A stretch of DNA of 64,000 nt from the NCBI RefSeq assembly GCF_016901135.1, contig NZ_JAFEVL010000062.1, positions 62,001 through 126,000 of the forward strand. Direction: 5' to 3'. Origin of the DNA: Martinezella lusitana (lineage in GTDB: Bacteria; Pseudomonadota; Alphaproteobacteria; Rhizobiales; Rhizobiaceae). Both the position numbers and the translations under genes were made by a program. Below are positions 1 through 8,219 of this stretch, one piece after another. Each line of letters starts with the position of its first letter. Within the stretch, counting starts at the first letter, position 1. The notes under the pieces are model-generated. The model was not told the DNA's origin. It made no database searches and was given only the letters and a program-made list of their open reading frames with translations.

Positions 1-347
1 TTGCCGAGATAGGGCGTCATGTCGAGCAGCGCGCCGCGGCGGGCATACTCGAAGATGTAGCGATAGTCCATCTGGATGAGGTCGGGCGCATTGCCGCCGC
101 CCGTCTGCGTGGCAAGACGCGTCCAGTAGCTGTCCCAGCCGAAGGATTCGCCGGCGATGGTGACATCGGCATTCTTGGCCTGATAGGCCTTGACGGCTGC
201 GAATGTGCGGTCGCTTCGCTCCTTCGATCCCCACCAAAGAAGGCGCATCGCGGTTGCCGCATTGGCGCGGGAAAGTCCGATACTGCTGAAAGCTAGCGTA
301 GCTGCCATGCCGGCAATCAGCTGCCGGCGGTCGATCGTCAAAGTCAT
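1..347 (-). CDS. Sugar ABC transporter substrate-binding protein, N-terminal part only (cut by window edge)
   Basis: The first 115 residues of an extracellular solute-binding protein are present; the rest lies beyond base 1. The N-terminus reads MTLTIDRRQLIAG followed by a hydrophobic stretch ending near SRANAA, a plausible twin-arginine (Tat) signal peptide. The mature start (MRLLWWGSKERSDRT) and the GESFGWDSYWTRLAT segment closely resemble the binding protein at 9393-10688, so the two are paralogues. The ATG at 347 has a strong ribosome site, GGAGGAGACCAGG. The gene diverges from the TetR regulator, and a TetR-type palindrome sits in the shared gap. Permeases may follow outside the window. 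The ligand is unknown; a sugar or sugar acid is inferred from the neighbours. Confidence 0.85.
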   Translation of the reverse strand, partial: MTLTIDRRQLIAGMAATLAFSSIGLSRANAATAMRLLWWGSKERSDRTFAAVKAYQAKNADVTIAGESFGWDSYWTRLATQTGGGNAPDLIQMDYRYIFEYARRGALLDMTPYLG

Positions 348-396
348 CCTGGTCTCCTCCCCAGTAAACCGATGATTTACGAACTGCTTTGCATGA

Positions 397-414
397 TATA
401 ACTATTTGGTTACA
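397..414. promoter_or_regulatory. Candidate operator of the neighbouring TetR regulator (site 1)
   Basis: TATAACTATTTGGTTACA matches the perfect 18-bp palindrome at 1308-1325 in 15 of 18 positions. It lies in the divergent gap between the binding-protein gene (start 347) and the TetR gene (start 529), where it could control both. Confidence 0.6.
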
Positions 415-528
415 AGTTGGATAGAAATGCGACCGCTGTCAAGCGTCAATCGTGTCACAATCAAAACGACGTCTGCGAGAGCCGGTGGCGCCCCTCGCGG
501 GAAAGATCGATGCGGGAGGAGGTTCGTC

Positions 529-1224
529 ATGACCGCCAGGGAGAGGCAACAGACTGAAAAGTCAGCGCAAGCCGATGTCGGCGAGGCTGTGCGAACACGG
601 TCGGAAAAAGTGTCGCGCAATCCGCAACGGACCCATGCCGCGATCCTGGAAGCAGCGACGGAAGAGTTTGCCGCGCATGGCTTCGGCGGCGCCCGGGTGG
701 ATGCGATCGCGGCGCGGGCGCAGACCAACAAGCGGATGCTCTACCACTATTTCGGCGACAAGGAGGGGCTCTATCTCGCGGTGCTGGAGGCGACCTATGC
801 GGCGATCCGCAACGCCGAAAAGCATCTCGATCTCGCCCGCCGCGACCCCGAAGAGGGAATGCGGGAGCTTGCGCTGTTCACCTGGCGGCATTTTCTCGCG
901 CATCCGGAGTTTCTAAGCCTGCTCGTGACCGAAAATCTGCATCAGGCACACTATCTGCAGCGATCGGACAAGGTGCTGGAGATGCATTCGCATTTCATCG
1001 ATGAGCTCTCAAATGTGTTGCGACGCGGTGAGGCGGCCGGCATGTTCCGGTCTGCCGTCGATCCCGTATCCGTCTATCTGACGATCGCGGCACTCGGTTT
1101 CTTCTACCTGTCCAACCGCCACACCTTGTCGACGATTTTTGCGCGCAAGTTGACCAGCCCGGACGCGCTCAATGCCTGGGGCGAACATATCGTGGAGGTG
1201 ACCCTTGCTTCCATCCGGGCATAG
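529..1224 (+). CDS. TetR/AcrR family transcriptional regulator
   Basis: A 231-residue one-component regulator. The N-terminal tetR helix-turn-helix covers roughly residues 30-75 (AAILEAATEEFAAHGF, then DAIAARAQTNKRMLYHYFGDKE), followed by an all-helical ligand and dimerisation region. I chose the ATG at 529 because GGGAGGAGG lies just upstream; an in-frame ATG at 406 would start inside the palindrome. The gene is flanked by two copies of the same palindrome, one before its own promoter region and one before the downstream enolase-superfamily operon. It is therefore likely the local repressor of uptake and catabolism for one substrate. The inducer is unknown. Confidence 0.9.
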   Translation: MTARERQQTEKSAQADVGEAVRTRSEKVSRNPQRTHAAILEAATEEFAAHGFGGARVDAIAARAQTNKRMLYHYFGDKEGLYLAVLEATYAAIRNAEKHLDLARRDPEEGMRELALFTWRHFLAHPEFLSLLVTENLHQAHYLQRSDKVLEMHSHFIDELSNVLRRGEAAGMFRSAVDPVSVYLTIAALGFFYLSNRHTLSTIFARKLTSPDALNAWGEHIVEVTLASIRA

Positions 1225-1307
1225 CGTGCCCCGAGAGCCCGTGGCTCTGCAGGCTTCAGAGAAATTTTCAAAAGACGATTGACAAGGCCGGAGTGATCGC
1301 GCGATCT

Positions 1308-1325
1308 TGTAACCATATGGTTACA
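1308..1325. promoter_or_regulatory. Perfect 18-bp palindromic operator (site 2)
   Basis: TGTAACCATATGGTTACA is a perfect inverted repeat. A -35-like TTGACA stands at 1279-1284, so the palindrome covers the expected -10 and start region of the promoter for the operon beginning at 1391. It is paired with the near-copy at 397-414. Confidence 0.7.
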
Positions 1326-1390
1326 TTGCTTAGGCGACCAAGCATTTGCTTTTCCTGATTCTGGAGGGAATCGGGCAGGGAGGAGACATC

Positions 1391-1582
1391 ATGAAGGGTG
1401 TTGGCATTATTCCCGATATGATTTGCCACCGGCGCTACGTGCTCGATAATCTCTTCGGGCCGGCGCTCGGTGGCCCGATGCATTGCTGGACACGGCATCG
1501 GACCAACAGGTCGAAGCCTGTATGGAGCCCCGATCAGCTGCAGACGATCGATTTCTTCGAAGGAAGCACTCAACCATCATGA
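1391..1582 (+). CDS. Small 63-residue leader ORF, translationally coupled to the next gene
   Basis: The ORF starts with MKGVGIIPDMICHRRYV and ends STQPS; I do not recognise it. It has a strong ribosome site (GGGAGGAGAC at 1379-1388), better than that of the enzyme gene behind it. Its TGA overlaps the next ATG as ATGA (1579-1582). The next gene has only AAGGAAG about 14 bases before its start, so it probably depends on ribosomes arriving from this ORF. The peptide has two cysteines and many basic residues, and no membrane segment or signal peptide. It could be a real small protein, a regulatory leader, or the remnant of a deleted gene. Confidence 0.5.
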   Translation: MKGVGIIPDMICHRRYVLDNLFGPALGGPMHCWTRHRTNRSKPVWSPDQLQTIDFFEGSTQPS

Positions 1583-3000
1583 CCGAATCATTGAAAATCA
1601 GGCTTGTCGAGGCCGAGGCATTCGAGCGCCCGGTCAAATTGCGGCTTCCCTTCCGTTTCGGGGCGGCGACCCTGCGGGAGGCGCGGCAGATTTTCCTGCG
1701 TGTGCGCATCGAGGATGCCAGCGGCCGTTCGGCTGGGGGGATGGCCGCCGAGCTGATGGTGCCGAAATGGTTCGACAAATCGCCCGAGCTTTCCAATGCC
1801 GACAATGAAAATCAGCTGCGCCGTTCGCTGGCGCTGGCTCTCGATGCTCTGCGAGGCGCAGGCCTTGGAACGGCGTTTGAGCTGCATGCCGCCGTCGAGG
1901 CAGCGCATCATGCGCGGGCGGCGGCTGAAAAGCTGAACGGCCTGGTCGCCTCCTTCGGTCTTGCGCTTGCCAACAGGGCTATCCTCGATGGCCTCTGCCG
2001 GCTGGAAGGGCTGACGGTTGCGCAGGCAATCAAGGCGAACCGCCCCGGTATCGATGCTTCCACGGCGCGCGATCTCTCTGGATTCGATCTTTCCGGCTTC
2101 CTGTCGACACTGGAACCTGCCGGAAGCCTCGCTGCCCGCCACACGGTCGGTCTGGTCGATGCGATCGTGCCTGACGATATTCCGGCGAACGAGCGTTTGG
2201 ACGACGGTCTGCCAGAGAGCTTCGAGGAAGCGATCGACGCCTATGGCCTGACCTTCTTCAAGGTCAAAGTCTCGGGCGCTCCCGAGGCGGATATCGATCG
2301 CCTTTGCCGCATTGCCGCTGTGATCGACGCCAAAGTGCCTGCCTATTCCGTGACGCTTGATGGCAACGAGCAGTTCTCATCCGCCGAGGCGGTGGCCGAT
2401 CTGCTCGCCCGCGTGAAAGAGGAGCCGAGGCTGGCGCGTTTCGCCGCTTCGATCCTGTTCGTCGAGCAGCCGATCGCCCGCGCCCACGCTTTCGAGAAGC
2501 CGGTAAAGGCGCTTGCCGCCTTCAAGCCGGTGGAGATCGATGAATCCGATGCCGATATCGATGCTTTCGTCACCGCCAGAGGGCTCGGCTATACCGGCAT
2601 TTCCTCGAAGTCCTGCAAGGGTTTCTATCGCTCGCTATTGAACCGGGCGCGCGTCGCCAAGTGGAGCGCTGACGACGGCATAGCCTATTTCATGTCGGCG
2701 GAGGATCTGACGACGCAAGGCGGCCTTGCCGTGCAGCAGGACCTGGCGCTCGCTTCGCTGATCGGCATGACGCATATCGAGCGCAACGGCCATCACTATG
2801 TCGATGGCATGGCCGGCGCGCCGGAGGCCGAGCAAGCGGCTTTCGCGCAGGTTCATTCCGATCTCTATCGCGTGAGCAACGGGCGGACGCGGCTGCGGAT
2901 TGAGGGCGGCCAGATCGCCATTGGTTCCGTCATCGGCGCTGTCGGTCTCGGTTCGTCGGTGGAGCCGGATTGGGGCGCGATGGAGGCATCGCTGAAATAG
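1579..3000 (+). CDS. Enolase-superfamily (mandelate racemase/muconate lactonizing-like) enzyme
   Basis: A 473-residue protein with the features of an acid-sugar dehydratase or racemase. The N-terminal capping domain is followed by a barrel carrying a KVK motif (228-230) that fits the catalytic lysine position. Candidate metal ligands are D261 (DGN), E296 (VEQP) and D321/E322 (DESD), and K344 (SSKSCKG) may be a second base. In this superfamily these residues abstract a proton next to a carboxylate and stabilise the enolate on Mg2+. The start is set by the ATGA overlap with the 63-residue ORF. With 473 residues it is longer than typical members of about 370-400. The exact substrate cannot be read; a sugar acid fits the sugar-uptake and dehydrogenase neighbours. 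Confidence 0.85.
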   Translation: MTESLKIRLVEAEAFERPVKLRLPFRFGAATLREARQIFLRVRIEDASGRSAGGMAAELMVPKWFDKSPELSNADNENQLRRSLALALDALRGAGLGTAFELHAAVEAAHHARAAAEKLNGLVASFGLALANRAILDGLCRLEGLTVAQAIKANRPGIDASTARDLSGFDLSGFLSTLEPAGSLAARHTVGLVDAIVPDDIPANERLDDGLPESFEEAIDAYGLTFFKVKVSGAPEADIDRLCRIAAVIDAKVPAYSVTLDGNEQFSSAEAVADLLARVKEEPRLARFAASILFVEQPIARAHAFEKPVKALAAFKPVEIDESDADIDAFVTARGLGYTGISSKSCKGFYRSLLNRARVAKWSADDGIAYFMSAEDLTTQGGLAVQQDLALASLIGMTHIERNGHHYVDGMAGAPEAEQAAFAQVHSDLYRVSNGRTRLRIEGGQIAIGSVIGAVGLGSSVEPDWGAMEASLK

Positions 3001-3050
3001 GACTCTGGTTAAGGTCAGGCTCGTTTTGTCTTTGGCGCACTGTCGTGCCT

Positions 3051-3192
3051 GGCCCCTCACCCTAGCCCTCTCCCCGCAATGCGGGGAGAGGGGACCAAGG
3101 AGCAAGCTAACCGGCCCAACCACTCGGACCGAGGCAGCATTGGGGGTAACCCCCTCGCCCCGCTTGCGGGGAGAGGGCTGGGGTGAGGGGCC
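3051..3192. repeat. GC-rich palindromic mosaic repeat (family A, copy 1)
   Basis: Two oppositely oriented modules. The left one begins ggcccctcaccctagccctc and contains a ccccgcaatgcgggg hairpin. The right one contains ccccgcttgcgggg and ends gggtgaggggcc. The outer ends are inverted copies of each other. The same modules recur near 21.9, 30.0 and 54.5 kb, always between genes. It resembles the rhizobial intergenic mosaic elements described in the literature. Confidence 0.8.
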
Positions 3193-3257
3193 ACGCAACA
3201 AGGCGCGGCCAACGCGGACTAACCTGACCATCGCCATCACAGATTCTGGAGGAGCAG

Positions 3258-4520
3258 ATGCAGTCATCGAAGAAACGCTACGTTCTGGTCGGTACGGGCA
3301 ATCGCGGCGCGACCATGTGGGGCAAGGATCTGGTCGAGCGTTGGAGCAACGAGGTCGAACTCGTCGCGGTCTGTGACCTCAATCAGATGCGCGCCAAGCG
3401 GGCGCTCGACTATATCGGCGCATCCGTGCCTGTTTATACCGATTTCGATGAGCTGTTGCGGGTCGAGAAACCGGATCTCGTCATCGTCTGCACGCGCGAT
3501 TCCAGCCATGACGATCTGATCGTCAAGGCCATGGAATCAGGCGCCAATGTCATCAGTGAAAAGCCGATGACGACGACGGTCGACAAGATCAAGCGCATTC
3601 TCAATGCCGAGGCACGCACCGGCAAGCGGCTGGACGTTTCCTTCAATTACCGCTTCGCGCCGACGGCGGCGAAGATCAAGGAGCTGATCAATTCCGGCGT
3701 CATCGGCGATGTCACGTCAGTCGATTTCCATTGGTATCTCGACACCAGCCACGGCGCCGACTATTTCCGCCGCTGGCATGCCTTCGTGGAAAATTCCGGC
3801 AGTCTCTTCGTCCACAAGGCGACGCACCATTTCGACCTCTTGAACTGGTATCTGGATTCCGATCCGGAAACCGTCGCAGCCTTTGCCGATCTCAAGCATT
3901 ACGGCCGCAAGGGACCTTTTCGCGGCGAGCGCTGTCGTAACTGTCGGTACAAGGATGAGTGCGACTATTATCTCGACATCAGCGCGACACCACTGCTCGA
4001 AAGCCTCTACGAGGATCCGTCAACCGTCGATGGCTACGTGCGCGACGCCTGCGTCTTCCGCGAGGATATCGATATTCCGGACACGATGGTCGCCTCCATC
4101 CGCTATCGCAGCGGTGTCAAAGTTTCCTATTCCTTGAATACCTACATGCCGATCGAAGGGCATCACATCGCCTTCAACGGCCACAAGGGCCGCATCGAGC
4201 TGCGGCAGTACGAGAAGCAACACTGGACGACGCCACCGGCGGACGAGATCGTCGTCATGAAGAATTTCGGCGATGTCGAGCGCATATGGGTGCCGCACTC
4301 ATCCGGCGGCCACTATGGCGGCGACGACCGGCTGCGCAACATGCTGCTGCGCTCCGGCCCGAATGACGAGCTCAAGCAGCGTGCCGGATCGCGCGCGGGC
4401 GCGATGTCGGTTCTCTGCGGCATCGCGGCGCTGAAGAGCAGCCGTACCGGCCAGCAGGTATCGATCGCCGATATCTGGGGTGAGGACGGCGGCTTGAACC
4501 TGCTGGAGCCGCGGCCTTAG
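3258..4520 (+). CDS. Gfo/Idh/MocA family oxidoreductase with a cysteine cluster
   Basis: A 420-residue NAD(P)-dependent sugar dehydrogenase-like protein. The Rossmann motif VGTGNRG is at about residues 11-17, the family EKP motif at 101-103, and a histidine-rich segment HKATHHFD at 186-193 carries the likely catalytic His. The start at 3258 has GGAGGAGCAG in front. Unusually for the family there are four cysteines in the C-terminal domain, C226-x2-C229-x5-C235 and C265, which look like a metal or Fe-S site. It follows the enolase-type enzyme with only a mosaic repeat between, so it may act in the same pathway, oxidising or reducing a sugar or sugar acid. Confidence 0.88.
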   Translation: MQSSKKRYVLVGTGNRGATMWGKDLVERWSNEVELVAVCDLNQMRAKRALDYIGASVPVYTDFDELLRVEKPDLVIVCTRDSSHDDLIVKAMESGANVISEKPMTTTVDKIKRILNAEARTGKRLDVSFNYRFAPTAAKIKELINSGVIGDVTSVDFHWYLDTSHGADYFRRWHAFVENSGSLFVHKATHHFDLLNWYLDSDPETVAAFADLKHYGRKGPFRGERCRNCRYKDECDYYLDISATPLLESLYEDPSTVDGYVRDACVFREDIDIPDTMVASIRYRSGVKVSYSLNTYMPIEGHHIAFNGHKGRIELRQYEKQHWTTPPADEIVVMKNFGDVERIWVPHSSGGHYGGDDRLRNMLLRSGPNDELKQRAGSRAGAMSVLCGIAALKSSRTGQQVSIADIWGEDGGLNLLEPRP

Positions 4521-4599
4521 GGCACTTCCAGGAGAAGTGAGCACCGGTTTTCCGCTGCGCACCTTTTCTAAGATAGCCGCCTGCGGCCTTGTCGCCAGA

Positions 4600-5187
4600 T
4601 CAGCCGCAGCTCGGCAGCTGCTGCGCATAGATCCTGGTCATGCCGTTGAAGCGCTTGGCACCGGACAGTGCGGCGGAATTGCCGCGCCATGCCCCCTGCA
4701 GATAGCCCTTCGTGCCGGAATAATAGGCCAGATAGAGATCATAGGAATCGTTCAGGGGAATGCCGGTCTGCAGGTGCGTCTGGTAGTGATACCAGCCGAC
4801 GAAATCGATGGCGTCGGCGAAGTTGGTGCGGCTCGCAGTCCAGTTGCCCGACTCGCGCTTGTACTTGTCCCAGGTGCCGTCGAGCGCCTGTGAGAAGCCG
4901 TAGGCGGTCGACGGGCGCTTCCAGGGGATGAAGCCGAGCAGGTATCTTCTGGGCGGACGGGCGCGCGGCCGGAAGCCGGATTCGGTATAGATCGTCGCCA
5001 TGAGGATCGGCACGGGAACGCCGTATTTGCGTTCCGTGCGCTCGGCGGCTCGCTGCCAATTGTTGAACCAGCCGTCCCGCTGGTCGAAGATCGCGCAGAT
5101 GTTGCGGGTGCGCGAGGGCGCGGTGGCGCAACCCGCCAGCACGCCCAGCAGCAATACGGCCAGAATGGAAAGGACGCGAGTACGCAT
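4600..5187 (-). CDS. Putative lytic transglycosylase lipoprotein (SLT domain)
   Basis: A 195-residue protein with a lipoprotein signal: a hydrophobic stretch then LAGC, lipidated Cys about residue 20. The body carries an SLT-type lysozyme-like fold with the catalytic glutamate probably E69 in MATIYTESGF, followed by AYGFSQALDGTWDKYK and LYLAYYSGTKGYLQG, the usual GLMQ and AYN-type blocks. Such enzymes cleave the glycan strands of peptidoglycan from the periplasmic face of a membrane. It interrupts the sugar catabolism region and seems functionally unrelated; its own promoter would lie in the 114-base gap before the next gene. Confidence 0.82.
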   Translation of the reverse strand: MRTRVLSILAVLLLGVLAGCATAPSRTRNICAIFDQRDGWFNNWQRAAERTERKYGVPVPILMATIYTESGFRPRARPPRRYLLGFIPWKRPSTAYGFSQALDGTWDKYKRESGNWTASRTNFADAIDFVGWYHYQTHLQTGIPLNDSYDLYLAYYSGTKGYLQGAWRGNSAALSGAKRFNGMTRIYAQQLPSCG

Positions 5188-5301
5188 AACTAGAACCTCT
5201 TCGATAAGAAGATTGCTAGCGCGGAATGATTAAAAACGAGTTGTTTGCCTGTGCCGAAATGGGGCGATTTCAGGGAGTTTTCATGGATTTGCTGCGTCGC
5301 G

Positions 5302-6327
5302 TCATGCCATGCGCGCCATGTCCTCGCGGCGGATCTCATGAAGCAGCGGCCTGCCCTCGATGAAACGAATGACTTCTTCGACCGCCATCTCGCCGAGGCG
5401 GGCCCGTTCGAGGCCGACGGCGCCTGCGATATGCGGCGTCAGGAAGACATTCGGCAGGTCGTAGAAGGCCGAACCCACCTCCGGGATTTCCGGATCGGTG
5501 ACATCGATGATCGCGTCGATGCGGCCGGTTTTCAGCGTGGCGATCAACGCCGCTTCGTCAACCAAGGCACCGCGCGCGGTATTGATGAAGGTCGCTCCGT
5601 CTTTCATCACCGAGAGGCGACGGGCGTCGATCATGTGCCGTGTCGCCGGGAGGGAAGGCGCGTGCAGCGAGATGATGTCGGCTGATACCATCAAGGCGTC
5701 CAGCTCGCTCTTCTCGACGCCGAGGCGTGCGGCTTCGGCCTCGCCGACCATCGGATCGTAGAGCAGGATGCGGTAGTCGAAGGGCGCGAGCAATTCGATC
5801 ACCCGCCTGCCGATGCGCGAGGCACCGATGATGCCGACCGTGCGGCCGTAATTGCCGATGGCTTCCGCCTGGATCGGCTGCGTCCGCTTGCGGTTGCGGT
5901 CGGCGACATAGAGATCGCGGAAGCGGAAAATCTTCTTGCCGGCAAAGATGATAGCGGCCAGTGTAAACTCGGCGACCGGCAGGGCGTTGGCCTGCGCCGC
6001 ATGGCTGACCGATATGCCCCGGTCGAACAGGCTGTCTCCGAGCAGGCCCTTCACGGTACCGGCGGAATGAGCCACCAGCTTCAGATGCGGCGCCCGTGCC
6101 AGTGCGGCGACATCGATCACCGGCGAACCCCAGCCCGTGATCAGGATTTCGGTTTCGGCGAGCAGTTTCCCCGCGCGGTCGTCATCGAAGCGCTGCATCG
6201 GCGCTACGTCCAGCACGCGGCTCACCGTATCGAGGCGCTGGATCAGCGCTTCCGGCAGGACGTGCTGCGTGCGCGAGGGCTGCATGGCGAAGGCGATGGC
6301 GGGACGCGTGGAGACGAATTGCGTCAT
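5302..6327 (-). CDS. D-isomer-specific 2-hydroxyacid dehydrogenase family protein
   Basis: A 341-residue protein. The N-terminal substrate domain is followed by a nucleotide-binding domain whose motif reads GIIGASRIGRR, the family glycine pattern with AS in place of the usual small residues. The conserved arginine is in NTARGALVDE, and the catalytic His in TPHIAGA near the C-terminus. The family reduces 2-keto acids to D-2-hydroxy acids with NAD(P)H in the cytosol. Its ATG overlaps the end of the DUF2264 gene by four bases (ATGA), so the two are translationally coupled and presumably share a pathway under the LacI-type regulator upstream. Confidence 0.88.
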   Translation of the reverse strand: MTQFVSTRPAIAFAMQPSRTQHVLPEALIQRLDTVSRVLDVAPMQRFDDDRAGKLLAETEILITGWGSPVIDVAALARAPHLKLVAHSAGTVKGLLGDSLFDRGISVSHAAQANALPVAEFTLAAIIFAGKKIFRFRDLYVADRNRKRTQPIQAEAIGNYGRTVGIIGASRIGRRVIELLAPFDYRILLYDPMVGEAEAARLGVEKSELDALMVSADIISLHAPSLPATRHMIDARRLSVMKDGATFINTARGALVDEAALIATLKTGRIDAIIDVTDPEIPEVGSAFYDLPNVFLTPHIAGAVGLERARLGEMAVEEVIRFIEGRPLLHEIRREDMARMA

Positions 6328-8180
6328 GGCAAGCGACCGGGCGCCTCGATGGCGCTGACCGTGATGCCCTTGTCGGCCACGAGGGCGCGCAGCGCATCGA
6401 TATCGGGTCTGGCCGGCGGCTTCGTCCAGGTACCGCCGACGGAGGAGGGATCCTTTTCCGCAAGGATGGCGGAAACGAGAATGGTTTCGCCTGATGGAAT
6501 CGTGGCGCGCAGCTGCGGCACCAGCGTCTTGGAAGCGATCAGGTTGGTGTTCGGCGGCGCTTTCTGCGCCAGCCCCTCGCGCTCGATCGTCGAGCCGAGA
6601 TCGAGGATGCCGCTGAAATCCTCCTCGCCGATGACATAGGCCGCACCCGTTTCAGAGGAGAGCGTATCGGCCTCGAAATCGCGCCGGGCGATGGCAAAGC
6701 CGCCTTCCGCCGTCTGCAACGGCCGAGGCGTAGTGATCCTGTGCAGGCGGATGTGCCAGGGCGAAGCGGGGATGAGCCAGGTCTCCACCGATACATCAGG
6801 CCAGGGTGACCATTTGGCATAGAGTATGTCGCCGGCAAGCTTCGCCTCTTCATTGGTCTCGCGGACGCGGTAGTGCAGACCGTCATCGCTGAAGGCGAGC
6901 ATGCTATCGAACGCGCCGCCATGAAAGATGCGGTCGTCGCTTTCGACGCTGAAGCCATAGCGGGCGGAATAGGCGAACTTCGCGTATTTTTCGGCGCCGA
7001 AGCGCATCTGCTGGTTTTCCTGGCCGCTGGAGAGCGCCACGACGTCAGCCTTGCTGCGCATCATCACCATGCCCGGGTGCTTGAGAGGGACGATAGCCGG
7101 CTCATTCTCCGGCGGTTTCTCCTCCGCTGTCCAGAAGGGATGCGTGTCCTTTAGCGCAAGAGGCAGGAAGGCCTTGAAGGCCCAATAGGGCGAGCCGGCG
7201 GAATTATAGTTTTCCGACATCAGCAGGTTGGGATAGGCATAGCCGATCGGCAGGGTGCCGTCGCGATTGGCAATGGGCTTGTCGGCCCACCAGCGCAGGT
7301 GCCGCAGGCACAGGCCCTTGATCTCGCCCCAGGGCAGCGCCTCGACATCGGCGAAGGCGAGCGCCGACCAGAAGCCGGCGCAGGCGAAGCGATAGGTGAG
7401 GCTGCGGCCGAAAGGGATCGTTGCGCCATCAGGCGCGAACCAGTGGCGGAAATCCCTAGCGAAGAGCACGGCGCGTTCGCGATAGCGCTCGGCCCGGTCG
7501 TCATTGACGAGCTTCGAATAGATCAGCCCGTAGAAGTGCATGGCGAAGGGGACGTAGTGGTCGATGCGCCTGATATCACCGTCGCGGTACCAGCCGTCGG
7601 CGATATAGAAGCCGTCCAACTCCCTCAGATAATCCTCCGTCAGGCTGCGGTCGAAGGAGGCGCCGAGCCGGTCGAGAGCGATATCCACGAAGATGCGGAA
7701 GAATTTCCAATTGTTATCAGCGTAGTCGAACGTGCGGGCGTGTTTGAGATAGGCGATCAGATTGTTCCGGGCGCGCGCATCGAGCGGTTCCCAGATCTTT
7801 TCGGGCACCAGGGCAAGGGCAAAGCCGAGCGCTGCAAGCTCGACCATGCGCTGATCGCGGCCGTTGACGGTGCCCCAATATTCCGGATGGTCGGGATCGA
7901 CACCATTGGCGAGCCCCTCGGCATAGCGGTCCCAATGACCGAAATCGCCGCCGCCGGCGCCGAATGGCGCAAGGCCCCAGAGCGGGCGGGCGAAGCCTTC
8001 GAGATCGGCGGCCGCCCGGTCGAAATGGGCGCCTGCCGCATCGATGCGGACACGGGCATTGCCCTCGGAAAAATAGGGCAGGAGCGGATCGAACAGGTCG
8101 GTCAGCGCGTGCCGCATGTCGGTAAGGTTCTTCAATGGGTTGCCGGCAAGCGGATTGGTGCTGGCGGGGTCGTAGATCAT
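6324..8180 (-). CDS. DUF2264 domain protein, probable glycoside-processing enzyme
   Basis: A 618-residue cytosolic protein (no signal peptide visible) belonging to DUF2264. The N-terminal half is rich in aromatic and acidic residues in helical repeats, for example GDFGHWDRYAEGL, DYADNNWKFFRIF and GWYRDGDIRRIDHYVPF, typical of an alpha/alpha barrel like those of unsaturated glycuronyl hydrolases. The second half is beta-rich. Some DUF2264 relatives have, as I recall, been linked to glucuronide hydrolysis; I cannot assign the substrate here. It sits between a LacI regulator and a hydroxyacid dehydrogenase in one operon. Confidence 0.8.
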   Translation of the reverse strand: MIYDPASTNPLAGNPLKNLTDMRHALTDLFDPLLPYFSEGNARVRIDAAGAHFDRAAADLEGFARPLWGLAPFGAGGGDFGHWDRYAEGLANGVDPDHPEYWGTVNGRDQRMVELAALGFALALVPEKIWEPLDARARNNLIAYLKHARTFDYADNNWKFFRIFVDIALDRLGASFDRSLTEDYLRELDGFYIADGWYRDGDIRRIDHYVPFAMHFYGLIYSKLVNDDRAERYRERAVLFARDFRHWFAPDGATIPFGRSLTYRFACAGFWSALAFADVEALPWGEIKGLCLRHLRWWADKPIANRDGTLPIGYAYPNLLMSENYNSAGSPYWAFKAFLPLALKDTHPFWTAEEKPPENEPAIVPLKHPGMVMMRSKADVVALSSGQENQQMRFGAEKYAKFAYSARYGFSVESDDRIFHGGAFDSMLAFSDDGLHYRVRETNEEAKLAGDILYAKWSPWPDVSVETWLIPASPWHIRLHRITTPRPLQTAEGGFAIARRDFEADTLSSETGAAYVIGEEDFSGILDLGSTIEREGLAQKAPPNTNLIASKTLVPQLRATIPSGETILVSAILAEKDPSSVGGTWTKPPARPDIDALRALVADKGITVSAIEAPGRLP

Positions 8181-8219
8181 CGGTAAGGCTCTCTCGATTG
8201 TTTCCGCTGCGGGGAAGGC

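Noticed and set aside
406..528. Longer N-terminus for the TetR regulator starting at 406
   Set aside because: It would begin inside the operator palindrome and add residues unlike TetR proteins; the start at 529 has a strong ribosome site.
3051..3192. CRISPR-like repeats
   Set aside because: The repeated units are inverted hairpin modules with no regular spacers and no cas genes; they fit intergenic mosaic elements.
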